A stretch of 64,000 bases of DNA. Origin: DATFXM01 sp035315885 (GTDB lineage Bacteria; Acidobacteriota; Blastocatellia; UBA7656). Positions 32,412-40,490 of this stretch are shown here, piece by piece. The translations under genes and the position numbers were made by a program. The notes below the pieces were generated by a model. The model was given only the letters and a program-made list of their open reading frames with translations. It ran no database searches and had not been told where the DNA came from. The stretch lies in contig DATFXM010000143.1 in NCBI GenBank assembly GCA_035315885.1, positions 1 to 64,000 of the forward strand, read 5' to 3'. Within the stretch, counting starts at the first letter, position 1. Each line of letters opens with the position of its first letter.

Positions 32412-34301
32412 TTAGAATGCCCATGCCAAACCCATGGTGAATCCATTCACCCCAAGATTTGTGAAGTAAGGAGGAAATGGACGTCCATCAGGCAAGCGGA
32501 GAAACAGGTCTGGCTTGCGATCAAAATGATACGCGAAATTAATGCTGGCGGCCTCCGTCGGCCGGAGCGACACGCCAAGACTCAGGCGCCGCATATTCAG
32601 AGGAAAGCTGAACCCGGGGAACTGCCGGTCGAGATTTACCTGATCGAACCTGACTACCGGAGCAATGGACGCGTCTTCTTCGAGATGGGACGTCCACCAC
32701 TTCGGCCGGAAGCGATAGCGCGCTTCAATGTAAATTCCATCCGAGGAACGCGCGGGGCGGTCAAACAATGGTTCGTTGATTATCTCGTCCAGCTCTTCAA
32801 AAGTCCCGACAAAGTCACCGCGTGGAGCGTTGATCAGGATCTGGCGCGCAGCGATTTCGGCGGCGTCTTCAGGTGGGCGCTGTACCGCGGTTCTCGCATA
32901 CTCGCCGATCACCTGAAAGTCCTTTCGCGCAAACTTCCAGTCGACCGCCCATATCGACATATTGTAGAGGCCCTGATTGTCGTGCTTGCCACGGTAACCT
33001 GAGAGTCCAAGCTCGAGGCCGATTATCGGGCTGAACATGACTCGGCCAACAACCGATTTCTGCGGGTTGTTGTCGAAGAAGTTGCTGTTCTCCTTGGATT
33101 CGAAGGTTCCGATTTCGCGAGCTATCTCCCCGCCTTCGTCGCTGCGTAGGCCGTTCACGATGTAGGCCTCATAAGTTAGCCTGGAGCGACTGCCGAGCCG
33201 AAATTCGCCTAGCGCACCCACGCCGAGGTCCTTATACGTTGAAGGTATCACCAGCGTAGAAACCAGCGGGCGCGGAGCCATGTCCTGCAGATTCGAATCG
33301 TGGAATATGTTGAACCGGCCGAGCGGCGCAACGATCACCCCTCCGCGAAGATTGAATTTGGGATTGAAGCGGTACTCGAGATACGCCTGTTCGACATCTA
33401 CCTCCTTGCCTCCGAACTCAAATTCAATTTCGCTGTTGAACAGAAGCTTCGGCGTTATCGCGGCGGCCATGCCAATGATGGCGCGCGGGAGCATGAAGGT
33501 GTTGCGCTTGAAATTGGTCCGGTCCGTTTCACCGGGATTGAGTTCGTCCGCATGCTCGCGGATCTCGAAGCCTTCGTCAAACCCGCGGCTGAGATAGCGG
33601 AAGTCAACATAACCGCCAATCTTGAGGCGGTCCGTGCGCAGCAGTCCTTCCGAGCCGGCGAACTGACCGCCAGCCGACTTTGGTTTTATCAACGCATCGA
33701 TTGTGGATTGGCGCTGTCCGGTTTGGTTCGCACTCGGGTCCTGGTTAGCGTATTGATTCGCAGGCTGCGACTGAAGCTTCTGTTGCTTCTGATTGGGTTG
33801 TTGTGATTGCGCGGTTGCCTGGAGTTGGGCGTCAGGTTGTGACTGGGAATTGTCGGCTAGTCGGGCTGCGGCGAAATCCGCAGGCTGAGAAGGTTGAGCG
33901 CCCGTTCGCGCCAGTGCTCCGGCCTCAATCAGCTTGCGCAGTTGCTCGACCTGGGCTTTCAAGGCTTGGACTTCAGAGCGAAGTTGGTCTACTTCGGTGG
34001 TGGAGGCCGGATGCTTTCCGGAGTCCGACGGTTCTGGCGACCGCTCGCGCGCCTCGTTATGGGGCTGCGTCTCCCTGTTTGCCTGGGTGACCTGTTGTGC
34101 ACGCCGGGGCTCAGGAGCCGAAGCATTCTGGGAGAAGGCATTGGGGGCTGCGGCGCTCAGCAGCAGACAGAGCACCGGGGTCCAGGCTCGCTTATGTCTT
34201 GGAGATTTGCGGGTACGGCGTTTAAGAGAGTAAGGGGGATCAAGTTCAGGGATGAGTGCGGAATAATGCTGAGCAGCGTGAGCGGAACCGTGCTGTATCA
34301 T
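32412..34301 (-). CDS. Outer-membrane porin (OprO/OprP-like) with coiled-coil and Gln-rich spacer
   Basis: A 629-residue outer-membrane barrel. After a basic 35-residue leader comes a signal core (VLCLLLSAAAPNAFS). Then follow a short coiled coil (VDQLRSEVQALKAQVEQLRKLIEAG, about 104-128) typical of trimeric porins, a Gln/Asn/Ser-rich spacer (about 140-210) and a beta-barrel (KIGGYVDFRYLSRG to the C-terminal aromatic GLAWAF). The barrel resembles phosphate-selective porins O/P. AGGAGA lies 6 bases before ATG 34301. The promoter is overlapped by a Fur-box-like palindrome. The combination with a flavoprotein and ApbE suggests uptake or reduction of an iron source rather than phosphate; this is inference. 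Confidence 0.8.
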   Translation of the reverse strand: MIQHGSAHAAQHYSALIPELDPPYSLKRRTRKSPRHKRAWTPVLCLLLSAAAPNAFSQNASAPEPRRAQQVTQANRETQPHNEARERSPEPSDSGKHPASTTEVDQLRSEVQALKAQVEQLRKLIEAGALARTGAQPSQPADFAAARLADNSQSQPDAQLQATAQSQQPNQKQQKLQSQPANQYANQDPSANQTGQRQSTIDALIKPKSAGGQFAGSEGLLRTDRLKIGGYVDFRYLSRGFDEGFEIREHADELNPGETDRTNFKRNTFMLPRAIIGMAAAITPKLLFNSEIEFEFGGKEVDVEQAYLEYRFNPKFNLRGGVIVAPLGRFNIFHDSNLQDMAPRPLVSTLVIPSTYKDLGVGALGEFRLGSRSRLTYEAYIVNGLRSDEGGEIAREIGTFESKENSNFFDNNPQKSVVGRVMFSPIIGLELGLSGYRGKHDNQGLYNMSIWAVDWKFARKDFQVIGEYARTAVQRPPEDAAEIAARQILINAPRGDFVGTFEELDEIINEPLFDRPARSSDGIYIEARYRFRPKWWTSHLEEDASIAPVVRFDQVNLDRQFPGFSFPLNMRRLSLGVSLRPTEAASINFAYHFDRKPDLFLRLPDGRPFPPYFTNLGVNGFTMGLAWAF

Positions 34302-34365
34302 CTATTCTCCTTTGACGTGCAGCGTATGAAACTTCGGCGACCTGCGCCTTTTTCTGAAATACATT

Positions 34366-34382
34366 TTGAAAATCATTTTCAA
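34366..34382. promoter_or_regulatory. Fur-box-like perfect palindrome
   Basis: TTGAAAATCATTTTCAA is a perfect 8-1-8 palindrome. Its core TGAAAATCATTTTCA matches the 7-1-7 Fur consensus TGATAATnATTATCA at all but two symmetric positions. It spans the expected transcription start of the porin promoter. Confidence 0.75.
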
Positions 34383-34409
34383 TATAGGTTAGAGAAGGGT
34401 GGAGGTCAA
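34381..34409 (-). promoter_or_regulatory. Promoter of the porin/FMN/ApbE cluster
   Basis: On the minus strand TTGACC (34404-34409), 17 bases, TATATT (34381-34386). The -10 box overlaps the Fur-like palindrome by 2 bases, so bound repressor would block polymerase. Confidence 0.7.
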
Positions 34410-34710
34410 CCGTTTTTGAGCGAGTCGGGATGTGGGCTGCTGGCGGCTTGGAGATTGGATTCGCCGCATCGCGCAAAAGAATTTCGCTAACGCGTCCCTA
34501 ACGCGCGACCAGTGACTTACCCGTTCCGGGTTTGAAGTTCATGCATCGAGTTTTGAAATTGTGAAACCTCAGCCCCTCTGGTTTAATGAGTCGTCAGTCC
34601 TGGTCACTCTTCAGACCTGTTGACTTGCAGCCCGGCGCGCGTCCAAATGGTATATCGCTTCTGCTCATGCCTCCGCCCCAACGATATTCACAACCTTTAC
34701 TCGATTTGAT
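34410..34710. other. Divergent intergenic region before proline dehydrogenase
   Basis: No gene seen. A TTGACT at 34617-34622 and an ATGGTATATC near 34648 are too far apart (25 bases) to be one promoter. Confidence 0.35.
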
Positions 34711-35625
34711 ATGCCGATGAAATCCACGCTCCTTTACCTTTCGCGCAGTGAAGGATTCAAAAAATTCCTGACAAAGTTCAAGGCCTTTAATAATGTCACA
34801 AGACGATTCGTAGCCGGTGAACACCTTGAGGAGGCAATCGAGGCCATTCGCATACTCAACCAAAACCACACGTCTGCTTCGTTCGATCACCTTGGCGAGT
34901 CAATCACCAGCGAAGGTGAAACTCGAAACGAAGTCGACGAGTACATCCGGGTCCTCGCCGCCATACGTGCCAACTCTCTTGACTCAAACGTCTCGGTCAA
35001 GCTCACACAGCTCGGCCTCGACATAAGTCACGACCTTTGCTTCGAGAATACGAGGGCGATCGTTAAGGCCGCTGCCGAACACCACAACTTTGTTCGCATC
35101 GACATGGAAGACTCGGAGCGCACCGACGCCACACTTGAAGTCTTCAAGCGGCTCAGGTCCGAGTTCAATAACGTGGGAATTGTGATTCAGGCCTATCTCT
35201 ATCGAAGTGAGCGCGACGTCGAAGACCTGCTCAAGATTGGCGCCCGAATAAGACTCTGCAAGGGAGCTTATGATGAGCTCGCATCTGTGGCCTTCCCGCA
35301 GAAGCGAGACACCGACGAAAACTATGTAAAGCTGATGAAACTCCTGCTGGCTTCGGGCATCTATCACGGACTCGCGACTCACGACGAGGCAATCATCGAG
35401 ACGTCCCGACAGTTCGCCCGCGAACGCGGAATCACCGAAGATCAGTTCGAGTTCCAGATGCTTTATGGAGTTCGGCGCGACCTTCAAGAAAAGCTTGTTC
35501 GAGATGGTTACCGCATGAGGGTTTACGTACCTTACGGCAAGTATTGGTATCCTTATTTCATGCGCAGGCTCGCCGAACGTCCTGCCAATGTCTGGTTTGT
35601 AATGAAGAACGTTATAAAAGGATAA
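34711..35625 (+). CDS. Proline dehydrogenase
   Basis: FAD enzyme that oxidises proline to pyrroline-5-carboxylate. The 304-residue product is the compact monofunctional type. It has the barrel blocks FDHLGESI, VSVKLTQLGLDIS, VRIDMEDSERTDATLEVF, VIQAYLYRSERDVEDLL, IRLCKGAYDE, FQMLYGVRRDLQ and the signature RVYVPYGKYWYPYFMRRLAERPAN (Arg pair that grips the substrate carboxylate). The start may be ATG 34711 or the ATG two codons later; neither has a good Shine-Dalgarno. No P5C dehydrogenase gene is next to it, so the second step is encoded elsewhere. Confidence 0.95.
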   Translation: MPMKSTLLYLSRSEGFKKFLTKFKAFNNVTRRFVAGEHLEEAIEAIRILNQNHTSASFDHLGESITSEGETRNEVDEYIRVLAAIRANSLDSNVSVKLTQLGLDISHDLCFENTRAIVKAAAEHHNFVRIDMEDSERTDATLEVFKRLRSEFNNVGIVIQAYLYRSERDVEDLLKIGARIRLCKGAYDELASVAFPQKRDTDENYVKLMKLLLASGIYHGLATHDEAIIETSRQFARERGITEDQFEFQMLYGVRRDLQEKLVRDGYRMRVYVPYGKYWYPYFMRRLAERPANVWFVMKNVIKG

Positions 35626-35654
35626 GAGGTCACCCTCCAGAGCCGGGTGACCTC
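35626..35654. terminator. Bidirectional terminator between proline dehydrogenase and the S41 gene
   Basis: A perfect 10-bp stem GAGGTCACCC / GGGTGACCTC with a 9-base loop begins immediately after the proline dehydrogenase stop. It is followed by TTCCGATTTC on the plus strand and by TTATCCTTTTAT on the minus strand. Confidence 0.75.
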
Positions 35655-35680
35655 TTCCGATTTCAAACCTGGCGTTTTTC

Positions 35681-37000
35681 CTACGCGGCTAATTTGGTGT
35701 CGTGTTCCTGAATGCGGCGCGGTGCGGTCTTAGCAGAGGCAACTCGCTTCTGTGCGCTTGGCGCAGGAGTTTGTTTCACGACTTCAAGAGCTTTCTTCAA
35801 CTGAACGTCTTCAGCAGGCGCAGGTTTCGGCGCGGTGACTTGAGGCTGCTGCTCGGGCCGATCTGAGTCGCTGTCATCATCATCGTCGTTATCCGGAAGC
35901 ACCACTTCCGTTTCCACCGGACGGTCGACTTTAACCGACGGAGTTATAGGCTCGTCCATAAACGGCTTGCCGGTCCCCGGTGCGTATTTCGTCGTAGTGA
36001 TCAGAAGCGCGCCGCCATCGGAGAGAGAATACAGTTGCTGTTCGGACCCGGAACCGAACGTCCGCTCGCCAACCAATTCGGCCCTTTTCTGGTCGCGCAC
36101 CGCCGCGGCTATCACCTCGGCCGGGCCTGACGTGCTGCGATCAATGACCACCGCAAGCGGCCCGTTGAACACAGCCTTCGACGGTTCGGCTGTGAAGCTC
36201 GCAGTCTCTTTGCCGCCCTTGCCGATCGACCTTACAAGCGTACCGGAATTCACGAACAAATTAGCTACCGCAACACCTTCCTCGAACTTTCCATTGGCTG
36301 CCCCGCGAAGATCCAGGACGATCCGCTGTGCGCCCTTTGAGATAAGCTCGTTCAATGCAGTGCGCACTTCGGCGGCCTTGCCACTAACGAGGCTGGTGAT
36401 TCGAATATAGCCAACGCCGGTTTCTTCGATCCTGGACTCGATGGCGGGCTGCGTGAGCTTCGCGCACGTCAGAGTCATTTTTCGCGAGACGCCCTGATGG
36501 AGGAGTCTCACATCAACAGTGGTTCCCGGATTACCGCTCACCAACTGCTCGACGTCATAAAGGCTGAGGTCGCGGGTCGGCACTTTGCCAACGTACTCAA
36601 TCACGTCGCCGCTCCTCACTCCCGCCTGTTCGGCCGGCGAGCCTTTCAGCACCGCGACGACGTAGGCATAACCGCTCACTCTCGAAATAATCAGGCCGGT
36701 TTCGGCTCGGACAGCCTTCGGATCGAATTGCTTGACTTGTTCCGGCGTGAGGTACGCGCTGTAAGGATCGAGTCCGTCCGCAAGCCCTCGGAGGCTTCCG
36801 ATGCGAACCTTTTCCAGATCGGGCTGATCCACATAGTCCCTGATGATGTGCATGAGCACCTCATCGAAGACCTGAACCTGCCCGTACTGGCTGCCTCGCG
36901 CGACACCCTGACTGGATTTGGAAATTACTCCTCCGATGATCGCGTAAAAGGCTATGAGAGTGGAAAAGACGACGATGGCTATCTTCGTTCTAAACCGCAT
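35681..37000 (-). CDS. S41-family (CtpA/Prc-like) protein without the catalytic lysine
   Basis: A 439-residue periplasmic protein: N-terminal membrane anchor (about 5-25), a CTP N-terminal region (HIIRDYVDQPDLEKVRIGSLRGLADGLDPYSAYL), a PDZ domain (about 90-165, AGVRSGDVIEYVGKVP) and the peptidase core. The core keeps VGYIRITSL and GAANGKFEEGVAVANLFV. The catalytic blocks are altered: the family SASASE reads STSGPAE, moving Ser from the nucleophile position, and TFGKG reads TFGSG, replacing the general-base Lys with Ser. It is therefore probably inactive or uses another mechanism. The tail is Asp/Pro/Lys-rich (about 350-439). GAGGAG lies 7 bases before ATG 37000. Confidence 0.85.
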   Translation of the reverse strand: MRFRTKIAIVVFSTLIAFYAIIGGVISKSSQGVARGSQYGQVQVFDEVLMHIIRDYVDQPDLEKVRIGSLRGLADGLDPYSAYLTPEQVKQFDPKAVRAETGLIISRVSGYAYVVAVLKGSPAEQAGVRSGDVIEYVGKVPTRDLSLYDVEQLVSGNPGTTVDVRLLHQGVSRKMTLTCAKLTQPAIESRIEETGVGYIRITSLVSGKAAEVRTALNELISKGAQRIVLDLRGAANGKFEEGVAVANLFVNSGTLVRSIGKGGKETASFTAEPSKAVFNGPLAVVIDRSTSGPAEVIAAAVRDQKRAELVGERTFGSGSEQQLYSLSDGGALLITTTKYAPGTGKPFMDEPITPSVKVDRPVETEVVLPDNDDDDDSDSDRPEQQPQVTAPKPAPAEDVQLKKALEVVKQTPAPSAQKRVASAKTAPRRIQEHDTKLAA

Positions 37001-37184
37001 CCGAAACTCCTCGGTTGGCGTTAATACGTGAGTCAATCATACATTGCGCCGCAGTCCGAGCGCAACAGTTGTGCTGAGTGCCGCCATCAGGCTGGATTCT
37101 CTGGCTAAGCTGCGGGTTGCTGGCCTCGTCGGGGGTTTGGCGGGCCTCGGCGCTCGGCAGCTCTACTCAGATGCGTACGGATCG

Positions 37185-37214
37185 TTGACACGTGAAAACG
37201 CCGGTTTCTATACT
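37185..37214 (+). promoter_or_regulatory. Promoter directly before ruvX
   Basis: TTGACA (37185-37190), 18 bases, TATACT (37209-37214). The ruvX ATG at 37226 is only about 5 bases after the expected transcription start and has no Shine-Dalgarno. Confidence 0.65.
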
Positions 37215-37225
37215 CGTTCCGGACA

Positions 37226-37636
37226 ATGCGTGTGCTGGCCATCGATCTGGGTTCCAAGCGAATCGGCACGGCGGTTTCAGACGAGTTGGGGATCTCGGTC
37301 CGCCCGGTAGAAACGATTCGCCGTTCGACAACGGCGCAGGACTTTGCGCGATTGGAGCAGTTGGTCGAGGAACTCGGAGTTCAGGAAATAGTTGTGGGAT
37401 TGCCGCTCAGGCTTGATGGGACCGCGGGAGACGCGGCACAAAAGTGCCTGGCTTTCGCGGAGAAACTGAGGGCAAGAGTACGTGTAAAAGTATCGACTCA
37501 GGATGAGAAGCTCACGAGCTACGAAGCCGAGCGCGAGATGAAGGAGCTCGGCTACGACTCGAAGCGTCGGCGCGAACGTTCTGACGAGTTCGCGGCGATG
37601 ATAATCTTGAGAGACTACCTCGAGAAGAGGAAATAA
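37226..37636 (+). CDS. ruvX: Holliday-junction resolvase-like YqgF/RuvX
   Basis: RNase H-fold nuclease of the YqgF family, linked to 16S rRNA 5'-end processing and Holliday-junction resolution. The 136-residue product has the opening MRVLAIDLGSKRIGTAVSDE (first catalytic Asp at 7), the EIVVGLPLRLDG strand, TQDEKLTSYEAE (second acidic residue) and RSDEFAAMIILRDYLE (final Asp). In many members the third motif reads DERxST; here it is DEKLTS. The very short leader suggests leaderless translation. mltG follows 71 bases later. Confidence 0.93.
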   Translation: MRVLAIDLGSKRIGTAVSDELGISVRPVETIRRSTTAQDFARLEQLVEELGVQEIVVGLPLRLDGTAGDAAQKCLAFAEKLRARVRVKVSTQDEKLTSYEAEREMKELGYDSKRRRERSDEFAAMIILRDYLEKRK

Positions 37637-37707
37637 AAGCCCTGAATCTGCCCGATTGGATTCGCCATTCCTCCCAATCCGGGGGTGGTCCTGTCCCTTT
37701 TGTCACC

Positions 37708-38748
37708 TTGAAAAGCTACGCTAGAACTCTTGGCCTTACGATCGCGACCGTGATAGCGGCAGTTGCAGCCGGTGGGCTCTGGGTCCGATCGACGGCACGT
37801 ACTGCGGTCGAACATCCATCCGCCGGCAGGATCATCGTCGTCGATCAAGGCGTTGGCATGAATGCGGTAGTCGACCGTCTGAGTGAAGCGGGAATAGTTC
37901 GTCATCCCGCGGCACTGAAGCTCTACCTGCGACTCACCGGCACGGGCGGGGGACTCAAAGCGGGTGACTACATTTTTCAGTCGCCGATCTCGCCGCTCGA
38001 AGCGCTCGACAAAATTCACCGCGGCGAAGTAGCGGTCGAACGAGTGACGATACCAGAGGGGTTCAATCGTTTTGAAATAGCCGAGACTCTTGCGAGCCGG
38101 ACTGGAAAGGCAACCGCAGAAGAGTTCCTCAAGCTCACTGAGGACCAGACGCTGATCCAACCGATAGCGCCGTTCAATCGCGACCTGGAAGGATTCCTGT
38201 TTCCGGATACGTACAACTACAGTTCCAAATCTACGCCCGAGGACCTGGTGCGAGCGATGGTCACCCGATTTCAAGAAGTCTTCACGCCGGAGTGGAAGGC
38301 TCGAGCGCGCGAATTAGGGCTGACGGTGAATCAGGTGGTTACGCTCGCCTCGATGATCGAGAAGGAGGCACGGCAGCCGGATGAGCGACCGATCATTGCA
38401 TCGGTTTTCTACAATCGTTTGAAGTTGAAAATGCGGCTGGAGTGCGATCCGACTTTTATTTACGCGGCGATCCTGGCTGGTGACTATGATGGGAATCCGA
38501 ATCAACCACGGCACCGAAGCCGCTTGTCTGCGTACAACACCTATCAGGTAACTGGCTTGCCGCCGGCACCGATTGCTTCGCCAGGTCGTTCGTCGCTCGA
38601 GGCGGCGCTGCATCCTGCGGGAACGGACTATATGTACTTCGTCGCGATTGGGTCGACAGGCCGCCACAAATTCTCCAGGACGATCAACGAACACCAACAA
38701 GCAGTGGCTGATTACCGGCGATACCAGCAACAGTCGGGACAGAAATGA
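37708..38748 (+). CDS. mltG: Endolytic murein transglycosylase MltG
   Basis: Membrane-anchored lytic transglycosylase that cuts nascent glycan strands. The 346-residue product has an N-terminal membrane helix (about 7-27), a LysM-like/YceG domain (IPEGFNRFEIAETLA), the catalytic ASMIEKEA (Glu) and the C-terminal SAYNTYQVTGLPPAPIASPG and FSRTINEH blocks. The start is a TTG at 37708; no ATG/GTG in this frame lies between it and the ruvX stop. No Shine-Dalgarno is visible, so the call of the start is weaker than the family. Confidence 0.93.
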   Translation: MKSYARTLGLTIATVIAAVAAGGLWVRSTARTAVEHPSAGRIIVVDQGVGMNAVVDRLSEAGIVRHPAALKLYLRLTGTGGGLKAGDYIFQSPISPLEALDKIHRGEVAVERVTIPEGFNRFEIAETLASRTGKATAEEFLKLTEDQTLIQPIAPFNRDLEGFLFPDTYNYSSKSTPEDLVRAMVTRFQEVFTPEWKARARELGLTVNQVVTLASMIEKEARQPDERPIIASVFYNRLKLKMRLECDPTFIYAAILAGDYDGNPNQPRHRSRLSAYNTYQVTGLPPAPIASPGRSSLEAALHPAGTDYMYFVAIGSTGRHKFSRTINEHQQAVADYRRYQQQSGQK

Positions 38749-38750
38749 GA

Positions 38751-38848
38751 GTTTAGGTTTGGGGTTCGTCAGACAGAGAATCGGATGGCGTCGGAATGTC
38801 CGACGAAAGACTACTGATTCAAACGAACCCGAAACCCTAAACCAAACC
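38751..38848. repeat. Dispersed repeat, GGTTTCGGGTT family (copy B1)
   Basis: Begins GTTTAGGTTTGGGGTTCGTC 2 bases after the mltG stop and ends CGAACCCGAAACCCTAAACC just before the htrA stop. The arms are inverted. The inner part (CAGACAGAGAATCGGATGG to GTCCGACGAAAGAC) is about 90 percent identical, in inverted orientation, to the inner part of copy B2 on the other side of htrA. Confidence 0.8.
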
Positions 38849-38851
38849 GCA

Positions 38852-39997
38852 CTACCTCTGTTCGGCAGGGCGTTCGCCCAGTCGGACCGGCACGGTTAGC
38901 CGGTTGCCCTGTCGCACGACTTCCATCTGAACGGTTTCGCCCGGCTGCCTGTCAGAAAGCACCTGCTGAAGATCATCAATGCTGTTGACCTTCTTGCCGT
39001 CGATAGTCAGGATGACGTCGCCGAGATCCTGAAGCATCGCATCGCCCCAGATATTGCGACGAATGACCGCCGGCCGAACCCCCGCTGCGGCGGCTCCGCT
39101 ATTCTTCGCTACCTGAGTAACCAGTAGCCCCTCGGCCGGAAGATTGTACCGGTCGGCGATGTTTCGAGGGACTGGAACGGAGCCGATGCCCAGCCACGGC
39201 CTCGACACGTATCCTTTGCCCACCAGATCGGGAATCACCCGATTTGCGATATCGATCGGAACTGCAAACCCGATGCCGATCGATCCTCCCTGATTCGGAC
39301 TCAGAATCGCCGTGTTGATTCCAATCATTTCCCCTTTCGCATTCAGCAGCGGCCCACCTGAATTGCCGGGATTGATCGAAGCGTCGGTCTGAATCAACCC
39401 GTTGATCGTTCGCTGAGCAGCATTGTCAAAGAGCGGTCGCTGCAGACCGCTGATCACGCCGGTCGTAAGCGTCTTCTGAAGTCCAAATGGGTTTCCGATG
39501 GCTAGGACCTTCTGCCCGACTTCGAGCCCCGCAGATTTGCCGCGCTGAACGATGCTCAACTTGTACCCGCTGGGTATGTCGGCCCCGATGACCGCGAGAT
39601 CATCGTCTCGATCGGTGCCAACAACTTTAGCGGAGAACTTATCGTTGTTGATTTGGACTTCGAGCTTCTGGGCGTTCTGAACAACGTGATAGTTCGTAAG
39701 TATGTGGCCTCGGTCATCAATGATCGAGCCCGAACCGCTGCCCTCGGACGGAAAAACACCAAACAGGCTTTCCTGATAGCCGACGGCGGTTATGTTGACG
39801 ACTCCAGGGCTCACGGACCGATAAACGTCGATGTTATTCTGCTCGTCGCTTGCAACCGACGGGTCCGCTATGACTGTCGGTTCCAGAACTACGCCCTTCT
39901 TGTCGACGAAGCGGAACGTCAACGATACGAGCGTTGCGGAGACGACTGCTACCAACGCAATCAGAAGCAACAACTGCCTGCGCGACACTTGAAACAT
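38852..39997 (-). CDS. HtrA/DegP-type periplasmic serine protease
   Basis: Envelope quality-control protease. The 381-residue product has an N-terminal membrane anchor (about 8-28), a trypsin-like domain with complete triad H104 (TNYHVV), D133 (DDLAVIG) and S213 (NPGNSGGPLL), and one PDZ domain (about 285-375, LPAEGLLVTQVAKNSGAAAAGV ... DVILTIDGKKV). The single PDZ resembles DegS/HtrA types. AGGAGG lies 7 bases before ATG 39997; the longer frame from 40048 is not needed. The gene is flanked on both sides by inverted copies of the same dispersed repeat. Confidence 0.93.
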   Translation of the reverse strand: MFQVSRRQLLLLIALVAVVSATLVSLTFRFVDKKGVVLEPTVIADPSVASDEQNNIDVYRSVSPGVVNITAVGYQESLFGVFPSEGSGSGSIIDDRGHILTNYHVVQNAQKLEVQINNDKFSAKVVGTDRDDDLAVIGADIPSGYKLSIVQRGKSAGLEVGQKVLAIGNPFGLQKTLTTGVISGLQRPLFDNAAQRTINGLIQTDASINPGNSGGPLLNAKGEMIGINTAILSPNQGGSIGIGFAVPIDIANRVIPDLVGKGYVSRPWLGIGSVPVPRNIADRYNLPAEGLLVTQVAKNSGAAAAGVRPAVIRRNIWGDAMLQDLGDVILTIDGKKVNSIDDLQQVLSDRQPGETVQMEVVRQGNRLTVPVRLGERPAEQR

Positions 39998-40108
39998 GCT
40001 TCGACCTCCTGATGCCTCACTACTCACCATGAAATAAAATCCATACACATGTTAGTTAAAAAAGCCGCAGTCTTTCCAGACGAAGTTAGCCGAGTGCTTG
40101 CTGAGTGC

Positions 40109-40267
40109 TGAGGTTTCGAGTTTCGGGTTCGGGGTGTCGGAGTACCGAGGTTTCGGGTTTCGGGTTCAGGGTTTCGGGTTCGTTTGATTCAGTAAGTCTT
40201 TCGTCGGACATTGCGGCGGCATCCGAGTCCCTGTCTGACGAACCCGAAACCTAACCCGAAACCCGAG
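40109..40267. repeat. Dispersed repeat, GGTTTCGGGTT family (copy B2)
   Basis: Several tandem GGTTTCGGGTTTCGGGTT words (40112-40180), then an inner segment ending GTCTGACGAACCCGAAACC and a further AACCCGAAACCCGAG. The inner segment 40171-40250 is the reverse complement of copy B1 with about six mismatches and one gap over 75 bases. Its right border abuts the chemoreceptor remnant at 40268. Confidence 0.8.
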
Positions 40268-40432
40268 TTGATAGAGGAGATCGCTGCGCAGACAAATCTG
40301 CTGTCGTTGAACATAACCGTTGAGACGTCCGCCGCCGCTCACCAGTCGGCGCTCACCATCGAATCTATGGCCTAAATCGCCGACCAGTTGAACCAGGCGA
40401 TCTCCCGATTCAAGATCTCGGGGGCCAGCTAG
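40268..40432 (+). pseudogene. Remnant of a methyl-accepting chemotaxis protein
   Basis: The frame from 40268 reads LIEEIAAQTNLLSLN, the conserved hairpin-tip signature of chemoreceptor signalling domains. After a decayed stretch ending in a stop (40373-40375) comes IADQLNQAISRFKIS, which matches the extreme C-terminus of such proteins. The region between tip and C-terminus, normally more than 100 residues, is missing, and everything upstream is replaced by the repeat B2. It is therefore a deletion-scarred pseudogene. No other chemotaxis gene is visible in the window. Confidence 0.75.
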
Positions 40433-40490
40433 GATGTCGAAATCCTCCTGGACGGGCTGGCTGGACGCGGCGGCTGGACGCGGCGGCGCT

